NCBI GenBank assembly: GCA_964584775.1
Contig: CAZPBC010000007.1
Location: 8,392-72,391, forward strand
Direction: 5' to 3'
Length of the DNA stretch: 64,000 bases
Source: CAZPBC01 sp964584775
GTDB taxonomy: Bacteria; Chlamydiota; Chlamydiia; Chlamydiales; SLFE01
Both the position numbers and the translations under genes were made by a program. The notes under the pieces are model-generated. The model did no database searches. It had not been told where the DNA came from and worked only from the letters and a program-made list of their open reading frames with translations. Shown here piece by piece: positions 8,124 through 16,535 of this stretch; positions within the stretch are counted from its first letter, which is position 1, and each line of letters begins with the position of its first letter.

Positions 8124-10055
8124 ATGTTAGCCGATTGCGATTTGAAAGAGCTGATGCGCTCCCACTACCTTGCTTATGCCTCCTATGTGATCCTCGACCG
8201 TGCGATCCCAGATGTCGTCGATGGGTTGAAGCCTGTTCAACGCCGGATTCTTCACACACTTTTTAAACTGCACGATGGCAAACTGCACAAAGTCGCGAAC
8301 GTCGCGGGTCAGACCATGGCATACCACCCGCACGGCGATGCTCCGATCACAGATGCGTTGATCAACCTTGCAAACAAAGGGTATCTCTTAGGGACACAAG
8401 GGAATTTTGGAAACATCTACACGGGTGACCCTGCAGCGGCGTCAAGATACATTGAAACGCGTCTCTCTGAGTTTGCCATTCAGACGATGTTCAACCCCGA
8501 CCTCACCGAGTTCCTTCCCTCCTACGATGGAAGAAACAAGGAACCGAAGACGCTTCCGGCGAAGGTGCCGCTGCTGCTCATGCAGGGTGCAGAGGGGATT
8601 GCCGTCGGGATGTCGACACGGATCCTCCCACACAACTTCAAAGAGCTTCTCGAAGCGCAGATAGCCATCTTAGAGAAGAAACCCTTTGAGCTCCTTCCGG
8701 ACTTTGTCACCGGGGGCGTCATGGATGCTTCGGAGTACGATAAAGGAAGAGGAAAAGTGAAGCTCCGCGCGTCGCTTGTGATTAAAGATCCAAAGACGAT
8801 CGTGATCCAGGAGATCTGCCACGGGACCACCACGGAGTCTGTGGTCCGTTCAGTTGATGAAGCGGCGAAGAAGGGCAAGATCAAGATTGATTCCATCCAT
8901 GACTACACCTCTGAAAAGGTCGAGATTGAAATCAAGCTGCCAAGAGGAGTCTACGCAGAGGAGACGATCGATCAACTCTACGCCTTCACCGACTGCGAAG
9001 TCTCTCTCTCATCGCAAGTCGTTGTGATTAAGGAGGGCTTTCCCTGGGAGACGGATGTCGACGAGATCCTCAAGTTTTCGACAGCACGTCTTCAGGAATA
9101 CTTAAAGCGGGAGTTGGAGCTCGAGCGTGAGCGTCTTCAAGAAAAGATCTTTGAGAAGACCCTCGAAGAGATCTTTATTGAAAACCGCCTCTACAAAAAA
9201 ATTGAAGAGATCAAGTCTTATGAGAAGATCCATGAAACGGTTGCTAACTCTTTAAAACCGTTTCATAAAAGACTGATCCGTGTTCCCACTTACGATGACC
9301 GCGAAAAGCTCTTAAGTCTTCCTATACGCCGTATTTCCCGCTTTAACTTGGAGAAAAACCAAGAGGAGATTGTGGCGCTGGATGAGGCGCTCCAAGCCGT
9401 GGAGAAGAACCTGAAGTCGGTGAAACGCTACACAGTGAATTACCTCAAAGCGCTCTTGAAAAAGTATGGAAAAGACCACCCGCGTCGCACTCGTCTCCGT
9501 GAGATTGAGACAATCGACCGCCGTGCGATCTCGACCAAAGAGCTAACAGTAGGAGTCGATGCCAAGCAGGGCTTTGTAGGGACGAAGGTGAAGAGCGATC
9601 TCAAGTTCACTTTGACTAACTTCGATAAGATCTTAGTCCTTTTCAGTGACGGAACCTACAAGGTGATGAATATCCCAGAGAAGGAGTTTCTCAATATCGA
9701 CGGGAAAAAGGTGGTCTATGTCGGAATCGCTGACAAAGAGACCGTCTTTAATGCAGTTTACCTCGATCCTAAAGCGCGCCTCTCCTATGCAAAAAGCTTT
9801 GTGGTGAAGAAGTTCATCTTAGATAAAGAGTACCGCTTTTTTGAGCCAAAGATGAAGCTTGAGTTCCTCTCGACGGATGAAGTTCCACAGGTGAACCTCA
9901 AACTTGTACCTATCCCGAAACAGAAAGTTAAAGAGGTCCTCTTCTCCTTTGAAGATGTCCTCATCAAATCGGTTTCAGCCAAAGGAATCAAGATGACACC
10001 GCGTGCGGTGAAGAAGGTCGTCTCGAAGTCTAAAGAGGACTTCGTCTTCGTATGA
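8124..10055 (+). CDS. parC: DNA topoisomerase IV subunit A (second GyrA-like protein)
   Basis: This is the DNA-cleaving partner of ParE. The breakage-reunion domain holds SYVILDRAIPDVVDGLKPVQ, the helix-turn-helix YHPHGDAPI, and the active-site tyrosine in AAASRYIETRLSEFA. A coiled-coil region (about residues 330-450) and a C-terminal stretch of DNA-binding-like strands follow. The start is supported by GAGGAG overlapping the end of parE. The pair is clearly one operon. Its 643 residues are shorter than E. coli ParC because the C-terminal wrapping domain is reduced. Confidence 0.9.
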   Translation: MLADCDLKELMRSHYLAYASYVILDRAIPDVVDGLKPVQRRILHTLFKLHDGKLHKVANVAGQTMAYHPHGDAPITDALINLANKGYLLGTQGNFGNIYTGDPAAASRYIETRLSEFAIQTMFNPDLTEFLPSYDGRNKEPKTLPAKVPLLLMQGAEGIAVGMSTRILPHNFKELLEAQIAILEKKPFELLPDFVTGGVMDASEYDKGRGKVKLRASLVIKDPKTIVIQEICHGTTTESVVRSVDEAAKKGKIKIDSIHDYTSEKVEIEIKLPRGVYAEETIDQLYAFTDCEVSLSSQVVVIKEGFPWETDVDEILKFSTARLQEYLKRELELERERLQEKIFEKTLEEIFIENRLYKKIEEIKSYEKIHETVANSLKPFHKRLIRVPTYDDREKLLSLPIRRISRFNLEKNQEEIVALDEALQAVEKNLKSVKRYTVNYLKALLKKYGKDHPRRTRLREIETIDRRAISTKELTVGVDAKQGFVGTKVKSDLKFTLTNFDKILVLFSDGTYKVMNIPEKEFLNIDGKKVVYVGIADKETVFNAVYLDPKARLSYAKSFVVKKFILDKEYRFFEPKMKLEFLSTDEVPQVNLKLVPIPKQKVKEVLFSFEDVLIKSVSAKGIKMTPRAVKKVVSKSKEDFVFV

Positions 10056-10103
10056 GGATCGTTGGATTCCGCATAGCCTAGTGTGACATCGTGGAGTATT
10101 TAA

Positions 10104-10688
10104 GTGGACGTCATTAAGGATTACGAAGCCAAGCGCGTCAGAGTGTTTCATGAAGGTGAACTTTTACGAGATTACGCACGTGCCTTTTTAGGAAGAACCA
10201 AAATCACCTCGGAAACTCCTGAAGAGTTCCAGAACGAGGAGAGAAAACTCGCGCGTCTCTATGCCTTTCGTCTCTTGGCTAAAAGGGCCTATCTCAAAAG
10301 AGCTTTACTGGAAAAGTTGACGGGTGTCGGTGTGGAGGAGGGGTGCGCTGAAAGAGTGGTCCTTGCCTTAGACGAGGAGGGGTACCTTTCTGACAAAGAG
10401 CTCATCCACTCTTGGGTGCGCCTCTGGACGGCAAGAGGGTATTCGAAGCAAAAAATCACTCAAAAACTGCGTGAAAAGAGGATTCCTCCCACGGAGATTC
10501 AGTCAGCGGTTGCGGAGATCGATGAAGAGGCGGAGCTTGAGCAGCTACGCAATCTTTTAGAGAAGAAATACGGCTCCTTTGATCTAGAGGATCCTGCTGA
10601 GCGTGAGAAAGTCGTGAGCCGCCTCTTCCGAAGGGGGTTTCCTCTACACCTGATTTTTCGAGCTCTAGCGGTCTTTACAAACACTTAA
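10104..10688 (+). CDS. recX: RecX-family regulatory protein
   Basis: This 194-residue protein has three-helix RecX repeats: AYLKRALLEKL..VGVEEG, then ALDEEGYLSDKELIHSWVRLWTARGYSKQKITQKL, then IPPTEIQSAV. RecX binds and modulates RecA filaments. The start codon is GTG at 10104 with GGAG upstream. recA is not in this window. It follows parC by 48 bases, so read-through from the topoisomerase operon is possible. Length and spacing of aromatic and leucine positions fit the family. Confidence 0.8.
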   Translation: MDVIKDYEAKRVRVFHEGELLRDYARAFLGRTKITSETPEEFQNEERKLARLYAFRLLAKRAYLKRALLEKLTGVGVEEGCAERVVLALDEEGYLSDKELIHSWVRLWTARGYSKQKITQKLREKRIPPTEIQSAVAEIDEEAELEQLRNLLEKKYGSFDLEDPAEREKVVSRLFRRGFPLHLIFRALAVFTNT

Positions 10689-10704
10689 CAGCTGTTTAAG
10701 AGAT

Positions 10705-10734
10705 TTGTTCCAGAAACGCCTTTTATGGTATACT
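10705..10734 (+). promoter_or_regulatory. Candidate sigma-66 promoter for the small gene at 10759
   Basis: TTGTTC (10705-10710) and TATACT (10729-10734) are 18 bases apart. The -10 matches the consensus at five of six positions and lies 24 bases before the chosen start. It follows the recX stop, so it could give the two small genes and rluD their own promoter. Sequence match only. Confidence 0.35.
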
Positions 10735-10758
10735 TATAGAGTACGGAGAGGTGACGGT

Positions 10759-11019
10759 ATGGCAGAGACAGTGACCCCAGGAGATGGGGCTAAGATTGCA
10801 GAGGCCGCTCAGGCTACAGGAAAAGCCCCCAGTTCTGCAAAAAATGCAGCAGGGGACTATAATGCGTCTACACAAATCAAAGATTGGAACCATCTTGAAC
10901 GGATTGCCCCTGAGCTTGCGAAGGCGATGAAAGAGGGGATTGCTCTCACAACGATCCGACAGATGGAAGACCACACGAAAAGGATGAAAAAAATCCACGA
11001 CGAGTCACGCAGACAGTAA
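10759..11019 (+). CDS. Small conserved chlamydial protein, CT659-like by position
   Basis: This 86-residue protein starts MAETVTPGDGAK after a good GGAGAGG. A longer reading from 10705 has no ribosome binding site. The first half is Ala/Gly/Thr-rich and probably flexible; the second half is helical and charged (WNHLERIAPELAKAMKEGI). There is no signal peptide or known motif. It lies between parC/recX and rluD, where C. trachomatis has the small gene CT659 as I recall, so it is likely the orthologue of that unknown protein. Its stop overlaps the next start (TAATG). Confidence 0.6.
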   Translation: MAETVTPGDGAKIAEAAQATGKAPSSAKNAAGDYNASTQIKDWNHLERIAPELAKAMKEGIALTTIRQMEDHTKRMKKIHDESRRQ

Positions 11020-11318
11020 TGACAACCTCTCTCACTCCACCTCCGCTTTTTCTCGGCTTTGAACTGTCTGACAAGATGGCAAATCTTTATCGAGCTCTTT
11101 CTGATGAGAAAAGGGCTCTTTTTGTGGGTAGCGATGCCCGCCTCCTTCAAGAGCGTGGAGTTGACAACGCTCTCTATTTAGGAAAACCCTTTCCCCCTTT
11201 TGCAGATCACTCTTCGTTAAAAGGAGCTGCAGAGAATATTCTCACCCTTCTTGAGAAGCTTTTTCCTGAAGAAACCTTTTCCAAAGACTCTCTTACCCTC
11301 TTTGTAACCAAGCCATGA
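11019..11318 (+). CDS. Hypothetical protein, 99 residues
   Basis: I do not recognise this protein. It starts MTTSLTPPPLFLGFELSDKM and is soluble, with mixed helix and strand. Translationally coupled overlaps tie it on both sides: TAATG with the upstream gene and ATGA with rluD. It is therefore part of a compact operon of three genes. The coupling and the even coding pattern support a real gene despite its short length. Confidence 0.55.
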   Translation: MTTSLTPPPLFLGFELSDKMANLYRALSDEKRALFVGSDARLLQERGVDNALYLGKPFPPFADHSSLKGAAENILTLLEKLFPEETFSKDSLTLFVTKP

Positions 11319-12256
11319 GTGAAGAGATCGACAAGGACTTTATTGTCGAAGAGGCAGAGGTCGGTCTGCGTCTCGATAAGTTGCTGACGGAGCGTTTTGC
11401 TCCTCTTTACTCGAGAACTTACTTTCAGATGCTCATTGCTGATGGGCTTGTGACGGTCGGTGGTGAGCCGGTGAAGAAACGGATGAAGCTGAATGAGGGC
11501 GACCGCGTCGAGGTCTCTTTCGTGCTCACCCCTGAACTGGATCTCACCCCTGAGCCGTTCCCTTTAGAGGTCCTCTACGAAGATGACGACCTCATCGCGG
11601 TCAACAAGCCGCCCGGAATGGTCGTACACCCCGCACCGGGCCATCCAAATGGGACGTTTGTCAACGCACTCCTCTACCACTGCAAAGAGATCGAAAAGGA
11701 AGAGGGCAATTTCCGCCCCGGTATTGTCCACCGTCTCGATAAAGAGACAAGCGGGGTGCTTGTGGCTGCAAAAAATTCAGAAGCACACCGTGCCATGGTC
11801 TCCCTCTTCGCGGGACGCGAGGTGGATAAGGAGTACCTTGCTTACACGGTCGGAACACCCAAACCCCAAACGGTCGATGGTCCGATTGGGCGTCATCCCC
11901 GCTATCGCAAAAAGATGGCAGTCATCGAAACAGGTAAGCCGGCTGTCACCGAAATCTTTCCTATAGGTACTTTTGGGGGAGTCACGGTGGTACGGGCCCA
12001 TCCACTCACAGGCCGCACCCATCAGATCCGTGTCCATCTCAAAGAGATTGGGGCGCCCGTTCTCGGCGACTCCCTCTATGGATCCCCTTCCTTCAATCAG
12101 AAATTCCGCACCCCTCGACAATTTCTTCATGCGAGAAAGATCTGCTTTGCCCATCCAAAGAGCGGAAATCTTTTGACAATTGAAGCGCCCGTGCCGGATG
12201 ATATGCTCCAATTTGCAAAGAAGAACCAACTATGCGACTGCTTGTCCAACGTGTAA
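11315..12256 (+). CDS. rluD: 23S rRNA pseudouridine synthase, RluD family
   Basis: It converts specific uridines to pseudouridine in 23S rRNA (helix 69 for RluD itself). An N-terminal S4 RNA-binding domain (about residues 14-75) is followed by the catalytic domain with NKPPGMVVHPAPGH and the active-site aspartate D142 in HRLDKETSGVLV. LTGRTHQIRVHL and the FLHARKICFAHP block complete the RluA/RluC/RluD signature. At 313 residues it has RluD length. It overlaps the upstream gene by 4 bases and dtd by 25. Confidence 0.92.
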   Translation: MSEEIDKDFIVEEAEVGLRLDKLLTERFAPLYSRTYFQMLIADGLVTVGGEPVKKRMKLNEGDRVEVSFVLTPELDLTPEPFPLEVLYEDDDLIAVNKPPGMVVHPAPGHPNGTFVNALLYHCKEIEKEEGNFRPGIVHRLDKETSGVLVAAKNSEAHRAMVSLFAGREVDKEYLAYTVGTPKPQTVDGPIGRHPRYRKKMAVIETGKPAVTEIFPIGTFGGVTVVRAHPLTGRTHQIRVHLKEIGAPVLGDSLYGSPSFNQKFRTPRQFLHARKICFAHPKSGNLLTIEAPVPDDMLQFAKKNQLCDCLSNV

Positions 12257-12669
12257 AACATGCAAAAGTCACCGTCGAAGAAGAGGTGGTCGGAGAGATC
12301 GGTGTCGGTCTCTTGGCTCTTCTAGGCATCCGTAGCGATGACACTGCGGATAAGATTCCCTGGATGGTTCAAAAACTCCTCAAGCTCCGCATCTTCACGG
12401 ATGATCAGGGAAAGATGAACCGCAGCGTCCGTGATATTGAGGGGAATATCCTTCTCGTGAGCCAGTTCACACTTTACGGCGACTGCCATGGGGGCAACCG
12501 CCCTTCATTTACCGATGCACTGGGGGGAGAAGCAGCTGAAGCCCTCTACAATCAGTTTGTCGGCCAACTCAAGGTAGAACTCCCCAAAGCCCAGACAGGC
12601 CGTTTCGGTGCAGCGATGGAGGTGGACCTCCTCAACCACGGTCCTGTGACTCTTCTGATCGAGAGATAG
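12232..12669 (+). CDS. dtd: D-aminoacyl-tRNA deacylase
   Basis: This enzyme hydrolyses D-amino acids wrongly attached to tRNA. Family marks are MRLLVQRVKHAKVTVE at the start, the active-site SQFTLYGD, GNRPSF, and the cross-subunit GPVT loop (NHGPVTLLIE) at the end. At 145 residues it has full length. It starts inside the end of rluD, so the two are co-translated or closely coupled. It ends 85 bases before the next gene. Confidence 0.93.
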   Translation: MRLLVQRVKHAKVTVEEEVVGEIGVGLLALLGIRSDDTADKIPWMVQKLLKLRIFTDDQGKMNRSVRDIEGNILLVSQFTLYGDCHGGNRPSFTDALGGEAAEALYNQFVGQLKVELPKAQTGRFGAAMEVDLLNHGPVTLLIER

Positions 12670-12754
12670 TCCTCACTTTTTTACTTTACAGAAGTTATCA
12701 AGCCACTCTATAAATTGATTCAAAAAATGGAAATTTTAGACCAAGGATCGTGCT

Positions 12755-15700
12755 ATGATGAATTCTCTTGAAAGAGTGGAAAATTATCCCTGGAACTCTC
12801 GTGTAAAAATAGGGTTTGTGGGCCTCGGAGCAATAAATGCGCTCCTCGAGCAGACGCCTGTTTCATTGACTAATGCTGTCGGACTGGCGATTCTTGCCCT
12901 CTCGACGAAGTTAGCCAGGTCCGTCCTGCCAAAGTCGCTTCAGGGCTATATTTTCACTAAAGCAGTCTTAACTGTCCTGCTTGCGGCGGTCTCAGCGGTG
13001 GCGATTAGTGCTCTTTTTGGGTTTCCCATGACAGCCGCCTCTATTTTTGCTCAAGCTTTCACGATTGCCCTGCCCACGATTTTGGTCACGGGTGCCGAGC
13101 TGATGATTGCCTATGCTCGCTACCGTGGAGAGCTTTCCCGACCTCGCCCAGCCCCTCCACCTCCCAAACCCCCACCGCCACTCACACAAGAGGAGAGATT
13201 GGATAGGGTTCAGCTGGGGCAGGAACTACGCTCAACAGAGAACGTTTTGGAAGGAGACATTGACTTTTCGCGGTTAGACATTTCTTGCCTACCTGACAAT
13301 CTCATCTTTGAAGGAAACCTCGACTTGAGTGGTTGTAAGAACCTAACTGCATTGCCGAGGGGCTTAGTGGTGAATGGCTCTTTGAACCTTCGGGGATGCA
13401 GCCAACTAAATGCTCTTCCAAGCGATCTACAAGTTTCTGGAAATGTCGATCTCGAGGATTGTACTGGTTTAAGATCCCTGCCATACGATTTCGAAGTTCA
13501 GGGAAATCTCAACCTCCAAGGTTGCAAAAATTTAAGCGCACTTCCCTGGGGTCTCCATGTCGGTGGATCCCTCAATCTCAGAGACTGCACTGCTTTAAAA
13601 GGTGCTCTTCCTGATAGGGTCCATGTAGGTAAAGACCTGAATTGTAGAGGGTGTACGGGCCTAAATGCTCTTCCGTTAGATCTGCTGGAAGTCAATGGCC
13701 ACTTGAACCTGAGAGACTGCACGGGCTTCAAACAACTTCCTGAGGGACTCAAGGTGCATGGCAACTTGGACTTGGGAGGGTGCACAAGTCTCAAAGAGCT
13801 TCCCGAAGACCTTAAAGTGGACAAAGACCTCAACTTGAACGGTTGTACCGGCCTAGAAACTCTTCCTGAGACTCTCAATGTGGATGGAAGCCTGAACCTC
13901 ACGGGGTGCACTGCGATCAAGGCCCTTCCTGCCGATTTAGAAGTCGGAGGCGACTTGATCCTGAGGGATTGCTCCGACTTGTCGGCTCTTCCAGAGGGGC
14001 TAAAGGTAAAGGGAGACTTGCATTTCCCAAACTCCAAAACGCTCACGATGATTCCTGAGAGCTTGAAGGTGGAAGGGGCAGCGAACTTCAGTGGTTGCAC
14101 GGCTCTCAGATTGATCCCGGATAACTTTGAAGTGGGCAAAGGCCTCGACCTGAGTGGATGTATAGGCTTAACATCCTTGCCGAAAATGAAGGTAGGAGGG
14201 GACCTTAGCTTACGTGGTTGCTCGGGTCTTGGAGAACTGCCCGCTGGTCTGCATATCGATGGAAACTTGGCTCTCAGAGGGTGCAAGCTCCTAAAGAGTC
14301 TTCCAGAAGATCTCCATGTCGGGAAGAACCTCATTCTCATGGAAGGGGAGGTGTTAACTGCTCTACCAAAAAATCTTTTTGTGGGTGGAGACTTGAACCT
14401 CAGTCATTACAGAAACTTAAGAACGATTGGAGAACGCCTTCGCGTTAATGGAAATTTAAGTTTCCGAGGTTGTTCTAGCTTAGAAGCACTTCCTGATGAT
14501 CTTCAAGTCGGCAAAGACTTCGACCTTTCAAATTGTATAGCTATTGAAGCTCTCCGAGAGAATGTGAAAGTGGGGCGGAATTTGGTCTTGACAGGGTGCA
14601 CAAGGTTATCAATTCTTCCCGAGTCTCTTCAGATTGGTGGAGACTTTGATCTCAGTCATTGCACCGGTTTAACATTCCTGCCTAATCAGATCGAAGTTGG
14701 TGGGCATCTTAACTTCCAAGGCTGCAGTGGGATCACAGCACTACCGAACTGGGTGACTGAGCTTGGTCGAGTGAATGGTGAGAAACGCAGGGTGAATCTC
14801 GAGGGGATGGGCCTCTCTTATGAGCTCAGCTCTGACCTCAAGGACGCTCATTTACAGACAATGGATCTTGCAGTCTATCTACCCCCGCGTCCAATGGAGG
14901 CATCTTTATTCGGCACAGTCGATGCGGGACTCCAGTTTTGGATGGATCGCCTTTGTCCAGAAAGTGGGCTTGATAAGCCCAAGATGGGAGATTTGAAAGG
15001 CAATGAAAGAGACCTTTGTTGGTATTTAACAGGACTTGTCAGTTCGGAAGAATATAGAAACTTAGCGACACGTCCCTTTTTGGCCGACCGTGTGATAAGG
15101 CTTTTCAATCAGATGGCGACTGATCCCGAAATCACTGCAGCAGTGATTGAGGCGATTAAGAGGGGAAAAGAGTCAAAAGAGCTTCAAGTCATAAGGACTT
15201 TTGATCAAATGGAAGTGGCCTACCGCGAGCAACTGGATATGAGGGAGGGGACGACTGTGGCGAATCTTAAAGAATTTGCTGCGAAGATTTTAAGATTAAA
15301 TGTCTTGAAAGCCCAAGCTAAAGAATTGATGAGGTCCTTGCACTGGGTGGATGAAATTGAAGTGGTTCTCACGCTTCAAACGGCGATTCAAAGAGAGCTC
15401 GCGCTTCCCTTGACTGCTGAAGATTGCACCTTTCGAGGATGTGCTCATGTCTCTGATGAGCAAATCGCACAGGTGAAGAGGGCAATTCAAGAGCAGGTGA
15501 AAGATGCTGATGTGGATGTCTTTTTGAAGACCTGGGGTCCTGAAAAAGTACGCCTCCGCCGTGAGCAGGTGACGCCCTATGACGATTTGACTGAGGTGAC
15601 CGATACACCTCGCGGTGACAACTGGGTCTGTCCTGGAACATACTACAATTTTGGTCCGCACCGTACCGAACATAAAGGTCATCCCGTGATCTACAATGGT

Positions 15701-15826
15701 AGAGTTTATAACTACGCTTTCTTTAAAGAAGAATTCATCCTTAAAGGCAAGATCGGTGGTGATGAGATCGTGTGGACTGACCTAAGACGGATCAAGGTTC
15801 CTGATGTAGTGGTTGCGGAAGGCTAA
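12755..15826 (+). CDS. Membrane-anchored LRR protein with NEL-like and U-box-like C-terminus (likely host-directed)
   Basis: This is a 1023-residue mosaic. Residues 15-125 are several hydrophobic segments, followed by a proline-rich linker. Residues about 180-670 are some 23 repeats of 21 residues (GxLxLxGCxxLxxLPxxLxV), like the LPX repeats of IpaH, SspH and YopM. Residues about 715-945 align by eye with the NEL ubiquitin-ligase domain: SLHWVDEIEVVLTLQT (from 862) matches the IpaH block TLHFVDEIEVYLAFQT, and WGP also matches. Where IpaH has the catalytic ESCED, this protein has ESKEL (806-810), so cysteine is replaced by K808. The last 65 residues (C959-P960, then PVIYNGRVY) resemble a U-box. 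AAGGA supports the start. The membrane module recurs in the protein at 25517-28072. Ligase activity is inferred and uncertain. Confidence 0.75.
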   Translation: MMNSLERVENYPWNSRVKIGFVGLGAINALLEQTPVSLTNAVGLAILALSTKLARSVLPKSLQGYIFTKAVLTVLLAAVSAVAISALFGFPMTAASIFAQAFTIALPTILVTGAELMIAYARYRGELSRPRPAPPPPKPPPPLTQEERLDRVQLGQELRSTENVLEGDIDFSRLDISCLPDNLIFEGNLDLSGCKNLTALPRGLVVNGSLNLRGCSQLNALPSDLQVSGNVDLEDCTGLRSLPYDFEVQGNLNLQGCKNLSALPWGLHVGGSLNLRDCTALKGALPDRVHVGKDLNCRGCTGLNALPLDLLEVNGHLNLRDCTGFKQLPEGLKVHGNLDLGGCTSLKELPEDLKVDKDLNLNGCTGLETLPETLNVDGSLNLTGCTAIKALPADLEVGGDLILRDCSDLSALPEGLKVKGDLHFPNSKTLTMIPESLKVEGAANFSGCTALRLIPDNFEVGKGLDLSGCIGLTSLPKMKVGGDLSLRGCSGLGELPAGLHIDGNLALRGCKLLKSLPEDLHVGKNLILMEGEVLTALPKNLFVGGDLNLSHYRNLRTIGERLRVNGNLSFRGCSSLEALPDDLQVGKDFDLSNCIAIEALRENVKVGRNLVLTGCTRLSILPESLQIGGDFDLSHCTGLTFLPNQIEVGGHLNFQGCSGITALPNWVTELGRVNGEKRRVNLEGMGLSYELSSDLKDAHLQTMDLAVYLPPRPMEASLFGTVDAGLQFWMDRLCPESGLDKPKMGDLKGNERDLCWYLTGLVSSEEYRNLATRPFLADRVIRLFNQMATDPEITAAVIEAIKRGKESKELQVIRTFDQMEVAYREQLDMREGTTVANLKEFAAKILRLNVLKAQAKELMRSLHWVDEIEVVLTLQTAIQRELALPLTAEDCTFRGCAHVSDEQIAQVKRAIQEQVKDADVDVFLKTWGPEKVRLRREQVTPYDDLTEVTDTPRGDNWVCPGTYYNFGPHRTEHKGHPVIYNGRVYNYAFFKEEFILKGKIGGDEIVWTDLRRIKVPDVVVAEG
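13309..14750 (+). repeat. Coding tandem repeat of 63-base period
   Basis: About 23 degenerate copies of a 63-base unit encode the 21-residue LRR of the surrounding gene. The conserved core of each unit codes for GC-x-x-L-x-x-L-P. Three copies (around 14000, 14345 and 14400) have lost the cysteine or the proline. The repeats have diverged enough that recent slippage is unlikely. Confidence 0.85.
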
Positions 15827-15940
15827 TGTAGGAAAGTGTTGTTTCCTTGTTGAATTGAAACCCCCATTAATTTTATACCGGGGTAGTGCGGGGGGAATCG
15901 TGGTTCTCCCCAATTTGCAATACGTAACCAGGAACGAACT

Positions 15941-16192
15941 ATGAAAGAATTTGTAGCCTACATTGTGAAAAACTTGGTCGACAATCCAGATAAGGTAAAG
16001 ATCAACGAAATCGGTGGAACTCAGACACTTATCATCGAACTGTCTGTCGAAAAATCCGACATTGGGAAGATCATCGGGAAGAAAGGGAAGACGATCAACG
16101 CGATCCGCACCCTTTTAATGTCCGTTGCCTCCCGCAATGGCATCCGCGTCAACCTAGAGATCATCGAGGAAGACGGCACCCGTGTCGAATAA
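15941..16192 (+). CDS. khpA: KH-domain RNA-binding protein, KhpA/YlqC family
   Basis: This 83-residue protein is a single KH domain with the nucleic-acid-binding GxxG loop in IGKIIGKKGKTINAIRTL. The first half (MKEFVAYIVKNLVDNPD) is typical of KhpA/YlqC, a small RNA chaperone linked to division in Firmicutes. In Chlamydia a gene of this type sits near kdsA. The gene has a 114-base upstream gap and is followed at once by a strong hairpin terminator, so it is probably transcribed alone. The symbol rests on family membership only. Confidence 0.85.
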   Translation: MKEFVAYIVKNLVDNPDKVKINEIGGTQTLIIELSVEKSDIGKIIGKKGKTINAIRTLLMSVASRNGIRVNLEIIEEDGTRVE

Positions 16193-16224
16193 AAAAGCGT
16201 ATACAGTGATGTATACGCTTTTTT
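16191..16224. terminator. Intrinsic bidirectional terminator
   Basis: A perfect 15-base stem (AAAAAAGCGTATACA and TGTATACGCTTTTTT) closes a GTGA tetraloop. It begins in the stop codon of the KH gene. A T-tract ends the plus strand and, by symmetry, the minus strand as well, so it can also stop transcription of the tRNA gene that converges from the right. Confidence 0.9.
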
Positions 16225-16232
16225 AAACATTC

Positions 16233-16304
16233 GGACTGAGCAGGATTCGAACCTGCGACCACCCGCTTAGAAGGCGGGTGCTCTATCCGCTGAGCTATCA
16301 GTCC
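16233..16304 (-). tRNA. tRNA-Arg (anticodon TCT)
   Basis: Read on the minus strand, the 72-base sequence folds into a cloverleaf. The acceptor stem is GGACTGA/TCAGTCC, the D stem GCTC/GAGC, the anticodon stem CCCGC/GCGGG with loop CTTCTAA, and the T arm GCAGG TTCGAAT CCTGC. The anticodon TCT reads AGA (and AGG by wobble). CCA is not encoded. It lies just upstream of kdsA on the other strand. Confidence 0.95.
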
Positions 16305-16315
16305 TTTTTTTTAGT

Positions 16316-16400
16316 TTTTTCAGATTTTCGATCTTTTTGCCCATAAAGGGCCTTTTTCGAAAGCCCTTCCTGAGACACAAATCTCTGAAAATCTGAAAAA
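16316..16400. other. Inverted-repeat structure in the tRNA-Arg/kdsA gap
   Basis: The arms TTTTTCAGATTTTC (16316-16329) and GAAAATCTGAAAAA (16387-16400) pair perfectly over 14 bases. Inside lies a second hairpin, AGGGC.TTT-TTCG-AAA-GCCCT, with a UUCG tetraloop. A competing GCCC-ATAAA-GGGC hairpin shares its left strand. The 231-base gap between tRNA and kdsA holds nothing else I can recognise apart from the -10 listed separately. A structured RNA, attenuator or old terminator are all possible. Confidence 0.45.
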
Positions 16401-16500
16401 GCTTTCTTTCCCCTTTTAGATCAGAGGTAAAAGCTTTAAATTCTGGGAGAATATTACGTTCTCTGACCCTAATTTTCAAGCGGTTTAATCTCCAAAAACC

Positions 16501-16506
16501 TATAAT
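16501..16506 (+). promoter_or_regulatory. Candidate -10 element for kdsA
   Basis: A perfect TATAAT lies 29 bases before the kdsA start. No good -35 is found at 16-18 bases upstream, so the promoter is weak or activated. Confidence 0.4.
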
Positions 16507-16535
16507 GTTTCTTCGATGTGTAATGAGGTAATGTC

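Noticed and set aside
13498..14340. 280-residue open frame antisense to the LRR repeats
   Set aside because: It is kept open by the 63-base periodicity of the real gene and repeats the same composition; no start signal or domain.
13309..14750. Periodic repeats as a possible CRISPR or satellite array
   Set aside because: The period is a multiple of three, the repeats are coding, and there are no identical repeats with unique spacers.
16233..16304. tRNA-Arg as an integration site for a mobile element
   Set aside because: There is no integrase, no direct repeat of the tRNA 3' end nearby, and the flanks are conserved chlamydial genes.
16267..16479. 70-residue open frame on the minus strand between tRNA-Arg and kdsA
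   Set aside because: It runs through the tRNA and the inverted repeat, with no Shine-Dalgarno; this is structured non-coding sequence.
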